64,000 nt of DNA from Anabaena catenula FACHB-362 (lineage in GTDB: Bacteria; Cyanobacteriota; Cyanobacteriia; Cyanobacteriales; Nostocaceae): the NCBI RefSeq assembly GCF_014698735.1, contig NZ_JACJTQ010000019.1:1-64000 (forward strand), read 5' to 3'. Positions within the stretch are counted from its first letter, which is position 1, and each line of letters starts with the position of its first letter. This document shows, piece by piece, positions 1 through 11,429 of this stretch. The position numbers and the translations under genes are program-made. The notes beneath the pieces were generated by a model that was given only the letters and a program-made list of their open reading frames with translations, made no database searches and had not been told where the DNA came from.

Positions 1-1525
<1,525 letters not shown>

Positions 1526-1570
1526 GTTTTGTTCAGATTTATTTCATCACTGACAATATAATGTTTTTAT

Positions 1571-1600
1571 AGCTCTTGCTTTACAGCAAGGGCTTTTTTT
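1571..1600 (+). terminator. Intrinsic terminator of psbDC
   Basis: A 10-bp stem (AGCTCTTGCT pairing with AGCAAGGGCT, one G-U pair) with a 4-base loop is followed at once by a run of seven T. It lies 45 bases after the psbC stop codon. Confidence 0.9.
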
Positions 1601-1681
1601 ATGGTTTGTTTGGCTTTGAATATGACACAATTTAATGATTAACACTCTTTCTAAAATATATAAAAGAGGAGGCAAATTATT

Positions 1682-1864
1682 ATGGAAAACTTAAATTTTG
1701 ATACTTTGCAATGGACAGCAGAAGCCCAAGTAAAGTTAAAGAATATTCCTTTTTTTGTTCGCACCCAAGCTCAAGCAAGAATTGAGCAGTTAGCACGAGA
1801 AGCAGATCAAGAAGTAGTGACAGTGGAACTGGTTGAAAAGGCTAGATTAGAGTTGGGACAGTAA
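1682..1864 (+). CDS. Small stand-alone protein resembling the ChlB C-terminal domain (PCP_red type)
   Basis: This 60-residue protein has a tryptophan, then [20 protein letters not shown], then [11 protein letters not shown]. The pattern W-x-x-x-A-x-x-x-L-x-x-I-P-x-F-V-R followed by a basic helix matches the C-terminal domain of the light-independent protochlorophyllide reductase B subunit. The chlB gene in this same window ends with [20 protein letters not shown]. In DPOR that tail helps bind protochlorophyllide at the subunit interface. Stand-alone copies are known in cyanobacteria, but I know of no proven function. A strong ribosome site (AGGAGG at about 1668-1673) precedes the ATG. It lies after the psbDC terminator, so it probably has its own promoter. 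Family assignment is from the visible motif. Confidence 0.75.
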   Translation: MENLNFDTLQWTAEAQVKLKNIPFFVRTQAQARIEQLAREADQEVVTVELVEKARLELGQ

Positions 1865-1899
1865 AAATGAATATCTAGAGCTTTTTGGAGTTGATAAAA

Positions 1900-2523
1900 A
1901 TGACAATAGCCAGACATCGTGCTGATAGAGTGATGCTTTACAACATCAGTTGGCAACAGTTTGAAAATCTGCTGCAAGATTTGGGAGAAAGTCGCGCTGC
2001 TAGAGTGGCTTATGATGATGGAACTTTGGAAATTATGACACCTTTACCAGAACACGAATATTATAAAGAAGTAATTAGTGATGCAGTTAAGGATATCGGT
2101 GAAGAGTTGGATTTAGACTACACCAGTTTGGGTTCAACTACCTGGAAAAAACAACGCGAAATGGCAGGAGTAGAACCTGATAATTGTTTTTATTTTCAAA
2201 ATGAAGCATTAATTAGGGGGAGGTTAGATTTAGATTTACGCCGAGATCCCCCTCCTGATTTAGTATTAGAAATTGATGTTACTAGTAAGTCTTTAAATCG
2301 GTTGCCAATTTATGCTCGTTTGGGTGTACCAGAAATTTGGTGTTATGATTCTGGTGAATTAAAGATTTATCTTTTGCAAGATGGGGAATATGTGGAGTCG
2401 GAGAAAAGTTTGGTATTTCCTAGCTTAGAAATTCGGGAATTACCAAAATTAATTGAGCAAAATCGAGCAAATGGTAGGAGGGCAATTCGGAAGGCGGTAC
2501 GGGAGTGGGTGAGGAGAAATTAA
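1900..2523 (+). CDS. Uma2 family (DUF820) putative restriction-type endonuclease
   Basis: A 207-residue protein of the Uma2/DUF820 group, a PD-(D/E)XK-fold nuclease family greatly expanded in cyanobacteria, usually with unknown targets. Visible hallmarks are YDDGTLEIMTPLPEHE near residues 37-52, PPDLVLEIDVTSKS near 122-135 carrying the acidic active-site residues, and YARLGVPEIWCYD near 142-154. The ATG at 1900 is chosen over an upstream TTG at 1885 because GGAG at 1887-1890 is correctly spaced for it. The gene starts 36 bases after the ChlB-tail-like gene. The C-terminus is basic. A second Uma2 gene lies at 58.7-59.4 kb. Confidence 0.85.
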   Translation: MTIARHRADRVMLYNISWQQFENLLQDLGESRAARVAYDDGTLEIMTPLPEHEYYKEVISDAVKDIGEELDLDYTSLGSTTWKKQREMAGVEPDNCFYFQNEALIRGRLDLDLRRDPPPDLVLEIDVTSKSLNRLPIYARLGVPEIWCYDSGELKIYLLQDGEYVESEKSLVFPSLEIRELPKLIEQNRANGRRAIRKAVREWVRRN

Positions 2524-2592
2524 GCTAATAAAGTGAGTCTTATCAGAACCCATTGACTAGTTTCAACGCTATATCTACTAAATCAAGCATTC

Positions 2593-3684
2593 TTATTTAG
2601 TGAGTTTAGTCGTACCTGAGCCATCTGAGTTGATTACATAAATATTGCTATTAGAGATAAAAGTAGGAGATTCAAAAGCGATTTTTTTACCGTTGGGTGA
2701 CCAAGCAGGGCTACCATCCGAGCGTCTGGAATTACGTCGATTTTTGGTGATATTAATTAGTTTTGAAGTGCCAACATTAATTATGTAGATGTTATCCATC
2801 GATCCAAAAGCAATTTGTTTGCTATTAGGTGACCAAGTAGGATAACTAAAAGATTCAGTGTTTACCAAATGACGTAACTTTGAGCCGTCAGCATTCATTA
2901 CATAAAGCTGGCTTGAGAAACCCTTACAAGCCTTAGATAAAAAAGAAATCTGTTTACCGTCTGGTGACCAAGCTAGGTCGCTAAGAAAATGTTTAGTTAC
3001 ACCTTTTAACAGGCTAATTTCTCCTGTACCATCTGCATTGACAGAGAAAATATTAAACTTCGATAAATCACAATTACTGTTGGAAAGCAGAATTCGTTTC
3101 CCATCAGGTGACCAAACTGGATTTGAGTACGAGTATTGCAGTTGAATTAGTCCCGAACCATCAGCATTCATTACATAAGTGGTAAGCTCATTTCTAAAAG
3201 CAATTTTTTTTCCATCTACAGACCAGGCAGGGAAATAATTGTAATTATTGTGGTTTACCTTCGGTGTTAAAAGAGTCTGCCTGGAACCATCAGCATTCAT
3301 GACATAAATTCTTGTGTTGAACCTGTCTGTGTCACGGTCAGAAACAAAAGCAATTTGCTTGCCATCTGGTGACCAAGCTGGTTGATAATCTCTCGCTGGA
3401 TTCTTACTTAAATTAGTCTGTTGGGAACCATCAGCGTTCATGACGTAAATTTCCTGATTGCCATCACGACCAGAGACAAAGGCAATTTTCTTACCATCTG
3501 GTGACCAAATAGGGAAATTATTACCAGATGGGTTGCTTGTTATTCCCGATATTGATGGTTTTTCTTCAGCTATGACCCTATTTCTGAAAAGAAAATTACT
3601 ACTCAAAATCCCTAAAAATGAGAGTAGTAGGCAAGCATAAATAAGACTAAATAGTTTATTTCTAGAGGAGAATTTTTTCTTCAT
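2593..3684 (-). CDS. TolB-like beta-propeller (PD40/WD40-like repeat) exported protein
   Basis: The 363-residue protein begins with a basic stretch and a hydrophobic segment (about residues 12-32) that looks like a signal peptide or membrane anchor. The rest is a run of about seven PD40 blades, each with a W-S-P-D-G-K-x-I-A-F motif and a Y-V-M-N-A-D-G-S motif. Such propellers resemble the C-terminal domain of TolB and often bind other proteins. No TolB N-terminal domain and no tol-pal genes are adjacent, so it should not be called TolB. Function unknown; probable location is the periplasm or membrane surface. Confidence 0.8.
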   Translation of the reverse strand: MKKKFSSRNKLFSLIYACLLLSFLGILSSNFLFRNRVIAEEKPSISGITSNPSGNNFPIWSPDGKKIAFVSGRDGNQEIYVMNADGSQQTNLSKNPARDYQPAWSPDGKQIAFVSDRDTDRFNTRIYVMNADGSRQTLLTPKVNHNNYNYFPAWSVDGKKIAFRNELTTYVMNADGSGLIQLQYSYSNPVWSPDGKRILLSNSNCDLSKFNIFSVNADGTGEISLLKGVTKHFLSDLAWSPDGKQISFLSKACKGFSSQLYVMNADGSKLRHLVNTESFSYPTWSPNSKQIAFGSMDNIYIINVGTSKLINITKNRRNSRRSDGSPAWSPNGKKIAFESPTFISNSNIYVINSDGSGTTKLTK

Positions 3685-3780
3685 TCATTAATCACCATAA
3701 ATTAACTGGTAAATTCAAAGTAGGACTTTTAAACTAAAATCATGCTAGTTAAATTTCATACCTATACTTACATTTCTAAT

Positions 3781-3816
3781 ATAGCAGGAGGCCTCCTGCC
3801 CTCTGCCTCCTGCTAT
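3781..3816. repeat. Perfect 12-bp inverted repeat
   Basis: ATAGCAGGAGGC at 3781-3792 is repeated as its exact reverse complement at 3805-3816. It lies between two minus-strand genes. The outer TATAGCAG sequence matches the ends of the small elements at 8209, 37325 and 46158, so this may be a very short relative or an internally deleted copy. No T-run follows on either side. Confidence 0.7.
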
Positions 3817-3879
3817 AAGATAAAAAATTAGTCGCTACTTACTGGTATGGATAGAAAAAAGAAATTATTTAATTTTCAG

Positions 3880-4731
3880 TTAACTTCCTCCCACATTCAT
3901 CGCTGCTAAAACAGCTTTTTGGCTCACATCTTTGTAAACAGTATCTAAATATTTCGTCACCACATCCCCGGCAGGTAAAGCTACATTTTCCTCTTCTTTG
4001 GCTAGGGGAATTGGGCCTAATACATCTAATACTGTCTCACTACCTGATGGTGCAATCACTACCAAAGAAGACTCTAAAGGCTCATCATATTGCCAGAAAG
4101 AGTCAATTTTAATTGAGTATTGGTTAGAAGCAGCTAAATCTGGAACACCAGGTTTTTCCTGTTCTAGAGATGCTGTTCCCGATTTCTCTAAATTTCTCGC
4201 ACTGCGTAAATGGCGTAAATCACTGATAATTTGCTCTTTTGTCCGTCCTCGTAATTGAAATAAAACAAATGGGTCTTCACTGAAACGGTCGCCTAACTGA
4301 TAATAAACAGCACCTACGTGTTTACAAGGATTGACTTTATCAGGACAAGAACATTTGCTGTGAACGTCACCTAGAGTAAAAGGAAATAAAGAAAGGCCGT
4401 TACTTGTAAAAACTTCTTCTATATTTTGTGGCATTTCTCCTGCTAGTAACTTAGCAGCATAAATTGCCTTTTTGGACATAGTTTCAATTACATAACCCCA
4501 TTCTTCATCACTAAAAGGGTCAAGAGAAAGAGAAACTTTATAAGGTTCGGCTTCACTACCTTGAACTCTTGCTAATACTTTTGCTCTTTTAAATTCAATA
4601 CTCAAAACATTTCCTTGTCTAGAATAGGTTCTTGCCCTTTCTAAACGCTTTTTGAATCGATAGGCATCTAGTAAATCAAGCCACTGTTGTGACCACCATT
4701 CTCGACTTGCTTGCAAGGTATCGTTAGTCAT
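3880..4731 (-). CDS. SWIM zinc-finger protein, partner of SNF2 helicase
   Basis: A 283-residue protein with a SWIM zinc-binding motif near residues 128-140: C-S-C-P-D-K-x-N-P-C-K-H, the C-x-C-x(n)-C-x-H signature. The N-terminus WWSQQWLDLLDAYRFKKRLERAR and the segment VYYQLGDRFSEDPFVLFQLRGR are typical of the cyanobacterial family encoded next to SNF2 helicases. It is downstream of and co-oriented with the SNF2 gene, with a gap of 121 bases, so the two probably form one operon and act together on DNA or nucleoprotein. The biochemical role is not established. Confidence 0.85.
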   Translation of the reverse strand: MTNDTLQASREWWSQQWLDLLDAYRFKKRLERARTYSRQGNVLSIEFKRAKVLARVQGSEAEPYKVSLSLDPFSDEEWGYVIETMSKKAIYAAKLLAGEMPQNIEEVFTSNGLSLFPFTLGDVHSKCSCPDKVNPCKHVGAVYYQLGDRFSEDPFVLFQLRGRTKEQIISDLRHLRSARNLEKSGTASLEQEKPGVPDLAASNQYSIKIDSFWQYDEPLESSLVVIAPSGSETVLDVLGPIPLAKEEENVALPAGDVVTKYLDTVYKDVSQKAVLAAMNVGGS

Positions 4732-4852
4732 AAATAAATTAAACTTTGTGACAGATAATTATTGAAAAATAAACCGCAGATAAATTATTTATGTGTATTT
4801 TCTATATCTAGCTACGGTTATATATCTTCTAGACAATATTTTTACCATAGGT

Positions 4853-7800
4853 CTATTCTTCATCTTCATCAATTATTGCATTTCGATCAAGTAATAGTAA
4901 ATTGCGAAGTTGGTTTGTGTCCATTTCTGTTAACCAGTCTTCACCCCCACCAACCACTTGTTCTGCTAATTGTTTTTTACTTTCAATCATGTCATTAATT
5001 TTTTCTTCCAAAGTTCCCGTACACACAAATTTATGCACTTGGACATTCCTGGTTTGTCCAATTCTAAAAACTCGGTCTGTAGCTTGATTTTCTACTGCTG
5101 GATTCCACCATCTATCAAAGTGAAAAACATGATTTGCTCTAGTTAAATTCAAACCGACACCACCAGCTTTCAATGATAAAATCATGATTGGTGGACTTTC
5201 AGGATCATGCTGAAAACGGTCAATCATTTCTTCACGTTGCTTTTTAGTGGTACTACCATATAAAAACAATATTTCTCGATTCAGCTTTTTTTCTAAATGC
5301 GGCTTGAGTAATTTACCCCATTCTGCAAATTGGGTAAAAATTAAAGCCCGGTCATTTTCTGCTAAAACTTCTTCTAACATTTCCTCCAATCGTTGCAATT
5401 TAGCTGAATTATGTTTTTCTAAAGTTGCCAATTTTAAATATTGTGCTGGGTGATTACAGATTTGTTTTAGCTTAATTAATAATGCTAAAATCATTCCCCT
5501 GCGCTGCAAACCTTCTGCTGATTCAATTTCAACTAAAGATTCATCGACTAATTTTTGATATAGTTGCCCTTGTTCGGCACTGAGTCCGCAAAATACTGTC
5601 ATTTCTTGCTTTTCTGGCAAGTCTTGAATAATATCTTTGTCAGTTTTTAAACGTCGCAGAATAAAAGGTTGAACTAAAGAACGTAATTGACTCAAAGAAG
5701 CTGTGTCACCATACTTTTCAATAGGCATGGCAAATCGGCGTTGAAAAAATTGTTTATTACCTAAATAACCAGGATTCAGGAAATCTAAAATAGACCATAA
5801 TTCTTGCAATCTATTTTCTACAGGTGTTCCTGTTAAAGCAATACGAAAAGTAGTTTTTATTAGCCGAATTGCCTGAGATTGCTTTGCGTCTGAATTTTTG
5901 ACATTCTGGGCTTCATCTAAAACAATTATTTGCCAATTAATGCTTTGAAATAATTTAATATCGCGGGGAATTAATGCATAACTAGTAATTACTAAATCAT
6001 GCTTTTGTACTATTTCCGTAAATGCCTTACCTTTAGGGCGTTTATCACCATGATATTCAAAAACCTTGAGTGTTGGTGCAAATTTTTTCACTTCCTTTTC
6101 CCAATTTCCCATCACAGAAGTGGGACAAACTAACAAAGTTGGATTTTCTAGTACATTTTCTTCTTGAAGATGGAGTAGAAAAGCAATAAATTGAATTGTT
6201 TTGCCCAATCCCATATCGTCTGCTAGACAAGCACCTAAACCCCAACGTTCTAGGAAAGCTAACCAAGCTGCACCTCTTTCTTGATAAGGCCGTAATTGTC
6301 CCCGGAAACTTGCAGGTGTAGGTAAAGGTGCTATTGCTTGATTATTAGTTAATGCCCCAATCAATTCTTGTAATGCACCGGAAGCTTCAAAACTAACAAC
6401 TGGTAATTTTTCAATTACTTGTGTATCCCCTGTACTAATACGTAAAGCATCTTCTAATGATAAAGACATTTGTTCTTTACGAGATGCAAAAAAGTTTTGC
6501 GCTGTTTTAATATCTTGGGAACGCAATTCTACCCACTCGTCATTAATTTTTACTAGTGGACTATTTAAAGCTACCAATTTATCAAATTCAGTTTTAGAAA
6601 TTGTCTGTCCACCAATTGCTAATTGCCACTGGAAGTTGAGCAGACTTTGTAAATCCAAACGTCCTTGTTTTTTCTGAGGTGTTTCTACGTTAATTTTTAA
6701 ACCTAAGCGGTTAGCCCATCCTTCACGGTTGGCTAAACTTGGTGGTAAAATCACTCCTAAACCGCTATCTTCTAACCTCCAAGCTACAGACCTGATAAAT
6801 TCATAAGCCTGCATGGGTGTAAGATGACAAAATTGAGGAGATTCAGTTTCTAAACTGGGGGCTATAACTGGATACAATCGAGAAGCTAAACCCAAACCTC
6901 GCAAAAATATTTCTTGGGGTTGTTCAATGGTGCGATTTTGATAAATTAATTGTTCTGTAGGGTTAGCCCAAATAGTTTGTGCATTTACTAAAAATTCAGA
7001 ATCATCTGCGGCTTGTAGAAAATAAGCCAATACCCAATTTGTTTCTCCAGTTTCTGGAGGAAGCAGTTGAAAAGAAGTATGAAATGAAGCTTTTCCTGTT
7101 AATTGATATTGTAATGGCACTGTCCAAGCTTTTAGCGCGGCTTCAAGTCTTTCCACTCCCATTGCATCTGCATTAATTGTATTAGATACACCAGTTAATG
7201 CTTGTAACCAATGCTGTACCGCAGATGGTAAAGACATCATTTCTCTAGTTTCAATTGAAGATTGAGAACCAAGCATATCGCGCAGTTGGGCATCTATTAT
7301 ACTGTTGAGAAAACCAAAAATTAATTCTTGTGGTTCTATAGGTAAATCAACTGCTAAGTTACTTTTAATATCTTCTTGATTTTGCTGATATGTACGACAA
7401 GCTAAGGGCATTTTAGCGGCAAAATTTTCTAGACGAGTAACGTCTACAGCACTATCTAAAAGTACCTGCCATTGAGCAACTGAAGAACCAGCTAAGTCGT
7501 TTTTAATAGTGGGTAAAAATTTACAGCGCGAGATTAGATCTAAACTCCAACGCGCTACTTGTACCCAAAAACGTAAATCTCCTCCTAAAAAGGCATCTTT
7601 GCCATCAGTTGAACTCAAGGGTAAGGAAGTGAGAAATTTAATGGCTGCGTTGGGTTTGAGACAAAAACCTTCTACTCTCCAAGGTTGTAGGTATTTGTGC
7701 GAGCTGATATCAATATCTAAACTAGCAGAATGTATTGGATAAATTAAAGCATCTTTTTCTATAAAAATTGTTGTTAAATCAATGACTTGGGAATGTATAG

Positions 7801-8068
7801 GTAAAGTTTTTTCTGCCTTAATTGTAGCTTTACGTCCTTTGACGGTGCTAACAGCAGATGATATTGTTTGGATATAATTGGAAATTTTTAAATTACGCGA
7901 TTCCAACCAATCACTTAACTCATTTGGTGTCATTGCCAAGGGATGTGATGGAATTTCTCCTGATGTAATAGATTCAAGATTAACCTGTAAATTTCGCCAA
8001 GTTTCTCCCCAAATAAATAAACAATTATTTTGATTTTTTAGTAACCAACTACCGTGTAAAATTGCCAT
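4853..8068 (-). CDS. SNF2/RapA-type DEAD-box helicase
   Basis: A 1071-residue superfamily 2 ATPase. The N-terminal ~550 residues form the variable bacterial SNF2-associated region. The SNF2_N domain has Walker A in DDMGLGKTIQF near residue 620, DEAQ box near 718 and LTGTPVENRLQELWSI near 745. The C-terminal helicase domain shows LKAGGVGLNLTRANHV, FDRWWNPAVENQATDR and RIGQ near residue 1003. All core motifs are intact. Family members translocate on double-stranded DNA; the target here is unknown. It is the first gene of a two-gene minus-strand unit with the SWIM protein. Confidence 0.93.
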   Translation of the reverse strand: MAILHGSWLLKNQNNCLFIWGETWRNLQVNLESITSGEIPSHPLAMTPNELSDWLESRNLKISNYIQTISSAVSTVKGRKATIKAEKTLPIHSQVIDLTTIFIEKDALIYPIHSASLDIDISSHKYLQPWRVEGFCLKPNAAIKFLTSLPLSSTDGKDAFLGGDLRFWVQVARWSLDLISRCKFLPTIKNDLAGSSVAQWQVLLDSAVDVTRLENFAAKMPLACRTYQQNQEDIKSNLAVDLPIEPQELIFGFLNSIIDAQLRDMLGSQSSIETREMMSLPSAVQHWLQALTGVSNTINADAMGVERLEAALKAWTVPLQYQLTGKASFHTSFQLLPPETGETNWVLAYFLQAADDSEFLVNAQTIWANPTEQLIYQNRTIEQPQEIFLRGLGLASRLYPVIAPSLETESPQFCHLTPMQAYEFIRSVAWRLEDSGLGVILPPSLANREGWANRLGLKINVETPQKKQGRLDLQSLLNFQWQLAIGGQTISKTEFDKLVALNSPLVKINDEWVELRSQDIKTAQNFFASRKEQMSLSLEDALRISTGDTQVIEKLPVVSFEASGALQELIGALTNNQAIAPLPTPASFRGQLRPYQERGAAWLAFLERWGLGACLADDMGLGKTIQFIAFLLHLQEENVLENPTLLVCPTSVMGNWEKEVKKFAPTLKVFEYHGDKRPKGKAFTEIVQKHDLVITSYALIPRDIKLFQSINWQIIVLDEAQNVKNSDAKQSQAIRLIKTTFRIALTGTPVENRLQELWSILDFLNPGYLGNKQFFQRRFAMPIEKYGDTASLSQLRSLVQPFILRRLKTDKDIIQDLPEKQEMTVFCGLSAEQGQLYQKLVDESLVEIESAEGLQRRGMILALLIKLKQICNHPAQYLKLATLEKHNSAKLQRLEEMLEEVLAENDRALIFTQFAEWGKLLKPHLEKKLNREILFLYGSTTKKQREEMIDRFQHDPESPPIMILSLKAGGVGLNLTRANHVFHFDRWWNPAVENQATDRVFRIGQTRNVQVHKFVCTGTLEEKINDMIESKKQLAEQVVGGGEDWLTEMDTNQLRNLLLLDRNAIIDEDEE

Positions 8069-8208
8069 GTTTTAAATTTAAAAATGATTGACTAAATCAA
8101 GATTGAATTTGAATTTCGTTTTTGCATTTCCTACTCCTCGCGTCCTTGAATGCGACTAACCTGCTGGGTACGAGGCTGTAATGTTCAATTTGGTGTTTGT
8201 AACTAATC

Positions 8209-8323
8209 TATAGCAACCGCCAAGGTGGTTAGGACACCAACTGTTAGCGCAGGTTGGCGTAAGCCATTTATAAAATCTAGACACCAAAAGACTTTTCACG
8301 CTGTCAAGAGTCACCTGCTATAT
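8209..8323 (-). mobile_element. MITE-like element, TATAGCA family, copy 1
   Basis: The element is bounded by TATAGCAA at 8209 and TGCTATAT at 8323 (inverted). Read on the minus strand it shares the blocks TTTTGGTGTCTAG, TTTTATAA and CAGTTGGTGTCCTAACC with elements at 37325-37429 and 46158-46325. It is about 115 bp long with no open reading frame, which fits a non-autonomous miniature transposon. Confidence 0.7.
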
Positions 8324-8324
8324 A

Positions 8325-8388
8325 AATGAATCTCCGTGTCAAAGCGTCTGTCCATCTGTATCAACCTGAAAGTGAAAGGGTATTATAC
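8325..8388 (+). repeat. Dispersed repeat, second copy inverted at 47291-47361
   Basis: The block runs AAATGAATCTCC, GCGTCTGTCCAT, TGTATCAACCTGAAAGTGAAA, GGTATTA. The reverse complement of 47291-47361 contains the same series of blocks with few changes. It lies directly between two other repeat elements, so 8.2-8.5 kb is a composite repeat island between the SNF2 gene and pnp. Confidence 0.7.
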
Positions 8389-8490
8389 CAAGACCGACTA
8401 ATTACTTATCAAAAAAACTCGACCCGTCCCCGCGTCTCCCCATCTGAAGCGTCAGATCTAATTATAAGTCTTTAACCGGACACAATATTA
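8381..8490 (+). mobile_element. MITE-like element, ACTTATCA family, copy 1 (degenerate)
   Basis: Shares TAATTACTTATCAAAAAAA, CCCGTCCCCGCGT, GCGTCAG and ATAAGT blocks with the better preserved element at 22447-22547. Ends are imperfect inverted repeats. The rest of the 584-base gap before pnp (8491-8652) holds no gene; the pnp ribosome site (GAAGG just before 8641) is at its end. Confidence 0.7.
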
Positions 8491-8652
8491 GTGGGTGGAG
8501 ATGGGGTAGATGCGCTGATCATGTATTGGGCTTTGTGTTGACTGAGTGGTTAACCTTGTTTATCTTTGTATTCAACAGAAGCCGTCCATAGTGCATAAAT
8601 GTTAGGATTGCCACAGAGAGAGAATAGCGTGCATAGAAGGAAAAAAAACTGA

Positions 8653-10809
8653 ATGGCAGAAGTTGATAAGTCAATATCCTTTGATGGACGGGATATTCGA
8701 CTCAAAGTTGGACTATTAGCACCCCAAGCGGGTGGGTCTGTGTTGATACAATCGGGAGATACAGCTGTTTTAGTGACAGCTACGCGATCGCAAGCCAGAG
8801 AAGGCATTGATTTTCTTCCCCTGACTGTAGACTATGAAGAAAGATTGTATGCAGCGGGCAGAATCCCCGGTGGTATCATGCGCCGAGAAGGTCGTCCACC
8901 AGAAAGAACGATTCTTACCAGCCGTCTAATCGACCGTCCTCTACGTCCTCTCTTTCCTTCATGGTTGCGGGATGATTTGCAAGTAATTGCCTTCACCATG
9001 TCAATGGATGAGCAAGTACCACCTGATGTATTAGCTGTAACAGGCGCTTCTATTGCTACCCTGATTGCCCAAATTCCCTTTAATGGACCAATGGCAGCAG
9101 TACGGGTAGGCTTAGTGGGTGATGATTTCATTATTAACCCCACCTATGCAGAAATTGAAGCCGGAGATTTGGATCTCATAGTTGCTGGTTCACCAGATGG
9201 TGTAATCATGGTAGAGGCGGGAGCCAATCAGTTGCCGGAACGCGATATTATCGAGGCGATTGATTTTGGTTACGAAGCAGTGCGGGATTTAATCCAAGCG
9301 CAGTTAGATTTAGTAGAAGAACTGGGTCTAAAGATAGTGCATGAAGCACCACCGGAAGTAGACCAAACACTAGAAAACTATATCCGCGATCGCGCTAGTG
9401 CTGAAATTAAAAAAATCTTGTCGCAATTTGAGTTAACTAAACCAGAACGCGATGCCGCTTTAGATGTAGTCAAGGATCAGATAAAAGACGAAATTCAAGC
9501 CCTTCCAGAAGAAGATCCGATTCGCACTGCCGCAACTGCAAATAGTAAAGCCCTTGGTAATACCTTTAAGGACATTACTAAATACTTTATGCGCCGTCAA
9601 ATCGTTGAAGACAACGTTCGCGTTGATGGTCGCAAACTAGATGAAGTTCGACCTATATCTTGTCAAGTTGACGTTTTACCCAAGCGGGTTCATGGTAGTG
9701 GTCTATTTAACCGGGGTCTAACTCAGGTATTATCCACTTGCACTCTCGGCACACCGGGAGATGCTCAAAACCTCAATGATGATTTGCAAGCTGACCAACA
9801 CAAGCGCTACCTACATCATTATAACTTCCCTCCTTTCTCCGTTGGCGAAACCAAACCTATGCGTGCGCCAGGAAGACGGGAAATTGGACATGGGGCGCTG
9901 GCAGAAAGAGCAATTTTACCTGTTCTACCCACAAAAGAACAATTCCCCTACGTCATCCGCGTAGTTTCAGAAGTACTTTCTTCTAACGGTTCCACCTCAA
10001 TGGGTTCAGTCTGTGGTTCTACATTAGCTCTCATGGATGCTGGTGTACCCATTATTAAACCTGTTAGTGGTGCAGCAATGGGTCTGATTAAGGAAGGGGA
10101 CGAAGTGCGAATCCTCACCGATATTCAGGGTATTGAAGACTTTTTGGGTGACATGGACTTCAAAGTCGCTGGTACAGATACTGGTATCACTGCTTTGCAA
10201 ATGGATATGAAAATATCTGGTTTGTCTTTGGAAGTTATTGCTCAAGCTGTTCATCAAGCCAAAGCGGCTCGGTTGCATATTCTGGACAAAATGCTCCAGA
10301 CTATTGACACCCCACGTGCTGAAACTTCAGCTTATGCCCCACGCCTGTTGACTATCAAGATTGATCCCGACATGATTGGTCTAGTCATTGGTCCCGGTGG
10401 GAAGACGATTAAAGGCATCACTGAAGAAACTGGTGCAAAAATTGACATCGAAGACGATGGCACAGTTACCATTTCCGCAGTTGATGAAAGCAGAGCCAAG
10501 AGAGCGCGTAACATTGTCCAAGGCATGACTCGCAAGTTGCATGAGGGAGATGTTTACGTAGGACGTGTAACACGGATTATACCTATTGGTGCGTTTGTGG
10601 AATTCTTGCCAGGAAAAGAAGGCATGATTCACATTTCTCAACTAGCTGACTATCGTGTTGGTAAAGTTGAAGATGAAGTAGCCGTTGGTGATGAAGTGAT
10701 TGTCAAAGTGCGCGAAATTGACAATAAAGGTAGAATTAACCTGACACGCTTGGGTATCCACCCAGATCAAGCAGCTGCGGCGCGGGAAGCTGCGGCGGTG
10801 AATCGTTAA
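8653..10809 (+). CDS. pnp: Polyribonucleotide nucleotidyltransferase (PNPase)
   Basis: PNPase degrades RNA 3'-5' using phosphate and, in cyanobacteria, is also thought to add heteropolymeric tails. The 718-residue protein shows two RNase PH domains (about 1-230 and 320-555), with FRRGLTQVL-type and [16 protein letters not shown] motifs in the second, the catalytic acidic region [12 protein letters not shown], a KH domain with [14 protein letters not shown] near residue 578, and an S1 domain (about 635-705). Length and domain order are complete. The ATG at 8653 has a purine-rich site upstream. It stands alone; a hairpin terminator follows at 10864. Confidence 0.97.
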   Translation: MAEVDKSISFDGRDIRLKVGLLAPQAGGSVLIQSGDTAVLVTATRSQAREGIDFLPLTVDYEERLYAAGRIPGGIMRREGRPPERTILTSRLIDRPLRPLFPSWLRDDLQVIAFTMSMDEQVPPDVLAVTGASIATLIAQIPFNGPMAAVRVGLVGDDFIINPTYAEIEAGDLDLIVAGSPDGVIMVEAGANQLPERDIIEAIDFGYEAVRDLIQAQLDLVEELGLKIVHEAPPEVDQTLENYIRDRASAEIKKILSQFELTKPERDAALDVVKDQIKDEIQALPEEDPIRTAATANSKALGNTFKDITKYFMRRQIVEDNVRVDGRKLDEVRPISCQVDVLPKRVHGSGLFNRGLTQVLSTCTLGTPGDAQNLNDDLQADQHKRYLHHYNFPPFSVGETKPMRAPGRREIGHGALAERAILPVLPTKEQFPYVIRVVSEVLSSNGSTSMGSVCGSTLALMDAGVPIIKPVSGAAMGLIKEGDEVRILTDIQGIEDFLGDMDFKVAGTDTGITALQMDMKISGLSLEVIAQAVHQAKAARLHILDKMLQTIDTPRAETSAYAPRLLTIKIDPDMIGLVIGPGGKTIKGITEETGAKIDIEDDGTVTISAVDESRAKRARNIVQGMTRKLHEGDVYVGRVTRIIPIGAFVEFLPGKEGMIHISQLADYRVGKVEDEVAVGDEVIVKVREIDNKGRINLTRLGIHPDQAAAAREAAAVNR

Positions 10810-10863
10810 ATCGATTAAGGATTTTAGATTTTGGATTAGGGATGAATCGCAAATCTAAAATCC

Positions 10864-10905
10864 GCGATGCCTTTTACAGCAGGCATCGCTGTATGATTTT
10901 TTTAA
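10864..10905 (+). terminator. Probable intrinsic terminator of pnp
   Basis: GCGATGCC (10864-10871) pairs with GGCATCGC (10882-10889), followed within a few bases by a run of seven T. The remaining gap to 11180 contains no recognisable gene. Confidence 0.65.
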
Positions 10906-11180
10906 TTATTATGAATAGAGTTACAACAGGGAATAGGGAACTCTTAACAGGGAACAGGCTTGAAACTCTCTTTTTATAAAGCTTTGTTCTTAAATTTTGT
11001 AAATCCTACAACCTGAAATCTGCTGTATTTAACTGGCGGTTACGTGAACTAAGCCTACATATTTTAATGGCATACTTTGCGTAATAGTACAGCGCCAGAT
11101 TAAATCAATCGCACTAAATTACCGAGAATTAAAAGATGAGATTATGATTATAAAATAGAAGGATTAGAGGTAAGCAAGAT

Positions 11181-11429
11181 ATGGCTACTAGAGAAGAAAT
11201 TACTATTAAAGTGCCGTCCGATATCGCCGAAGCTTATCGCAGAGCGACAAAGGAAGAACAGGAACAAATTCAGTTAAAGTTTGCATCAATTATGCAGTTA
11301 AATTTTTTCAACTCTAGAAAAGATGCGGTTCAAAGACTTAGGAAAACTATGGATGAAGTTAGTAAAGAAGCCCAAGCAAAAGGTTTAACCCCTGAGATTT
11401 TAGATTCTATTTTACAAGATGATGAATGA
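11181..11429 (+). CDS. Putative antitoxin of a PIN-domain toxin-antitoxin pair
   Basis: An 82-residue protein rich in Glu, Lys and Gln, with the N-terminal line EEITIKVPSDIAEAYRRAT followed by predicted helices. Small proteins of this type commonly precede COG1569-type PIN toxins in cyanobacteria. Its stop codon overlaps the start of the downstream PIN gene by 11 bases, the usual coupling of antitoxin and toxin. The reading frame is intact although its partner is broken. An AGAGGTAAG site lies about 8 bases before the ATG. Antitoxin role is inferred from the arrangement. Confidence 0.7.
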   Translation: MATREEITIKVPSDIAEAYRRATKEEQEQIQLKFASIMQLNFFNSRKDAVQRLRKTMDEVSKEAQAKGLTPEILDSILQDDE

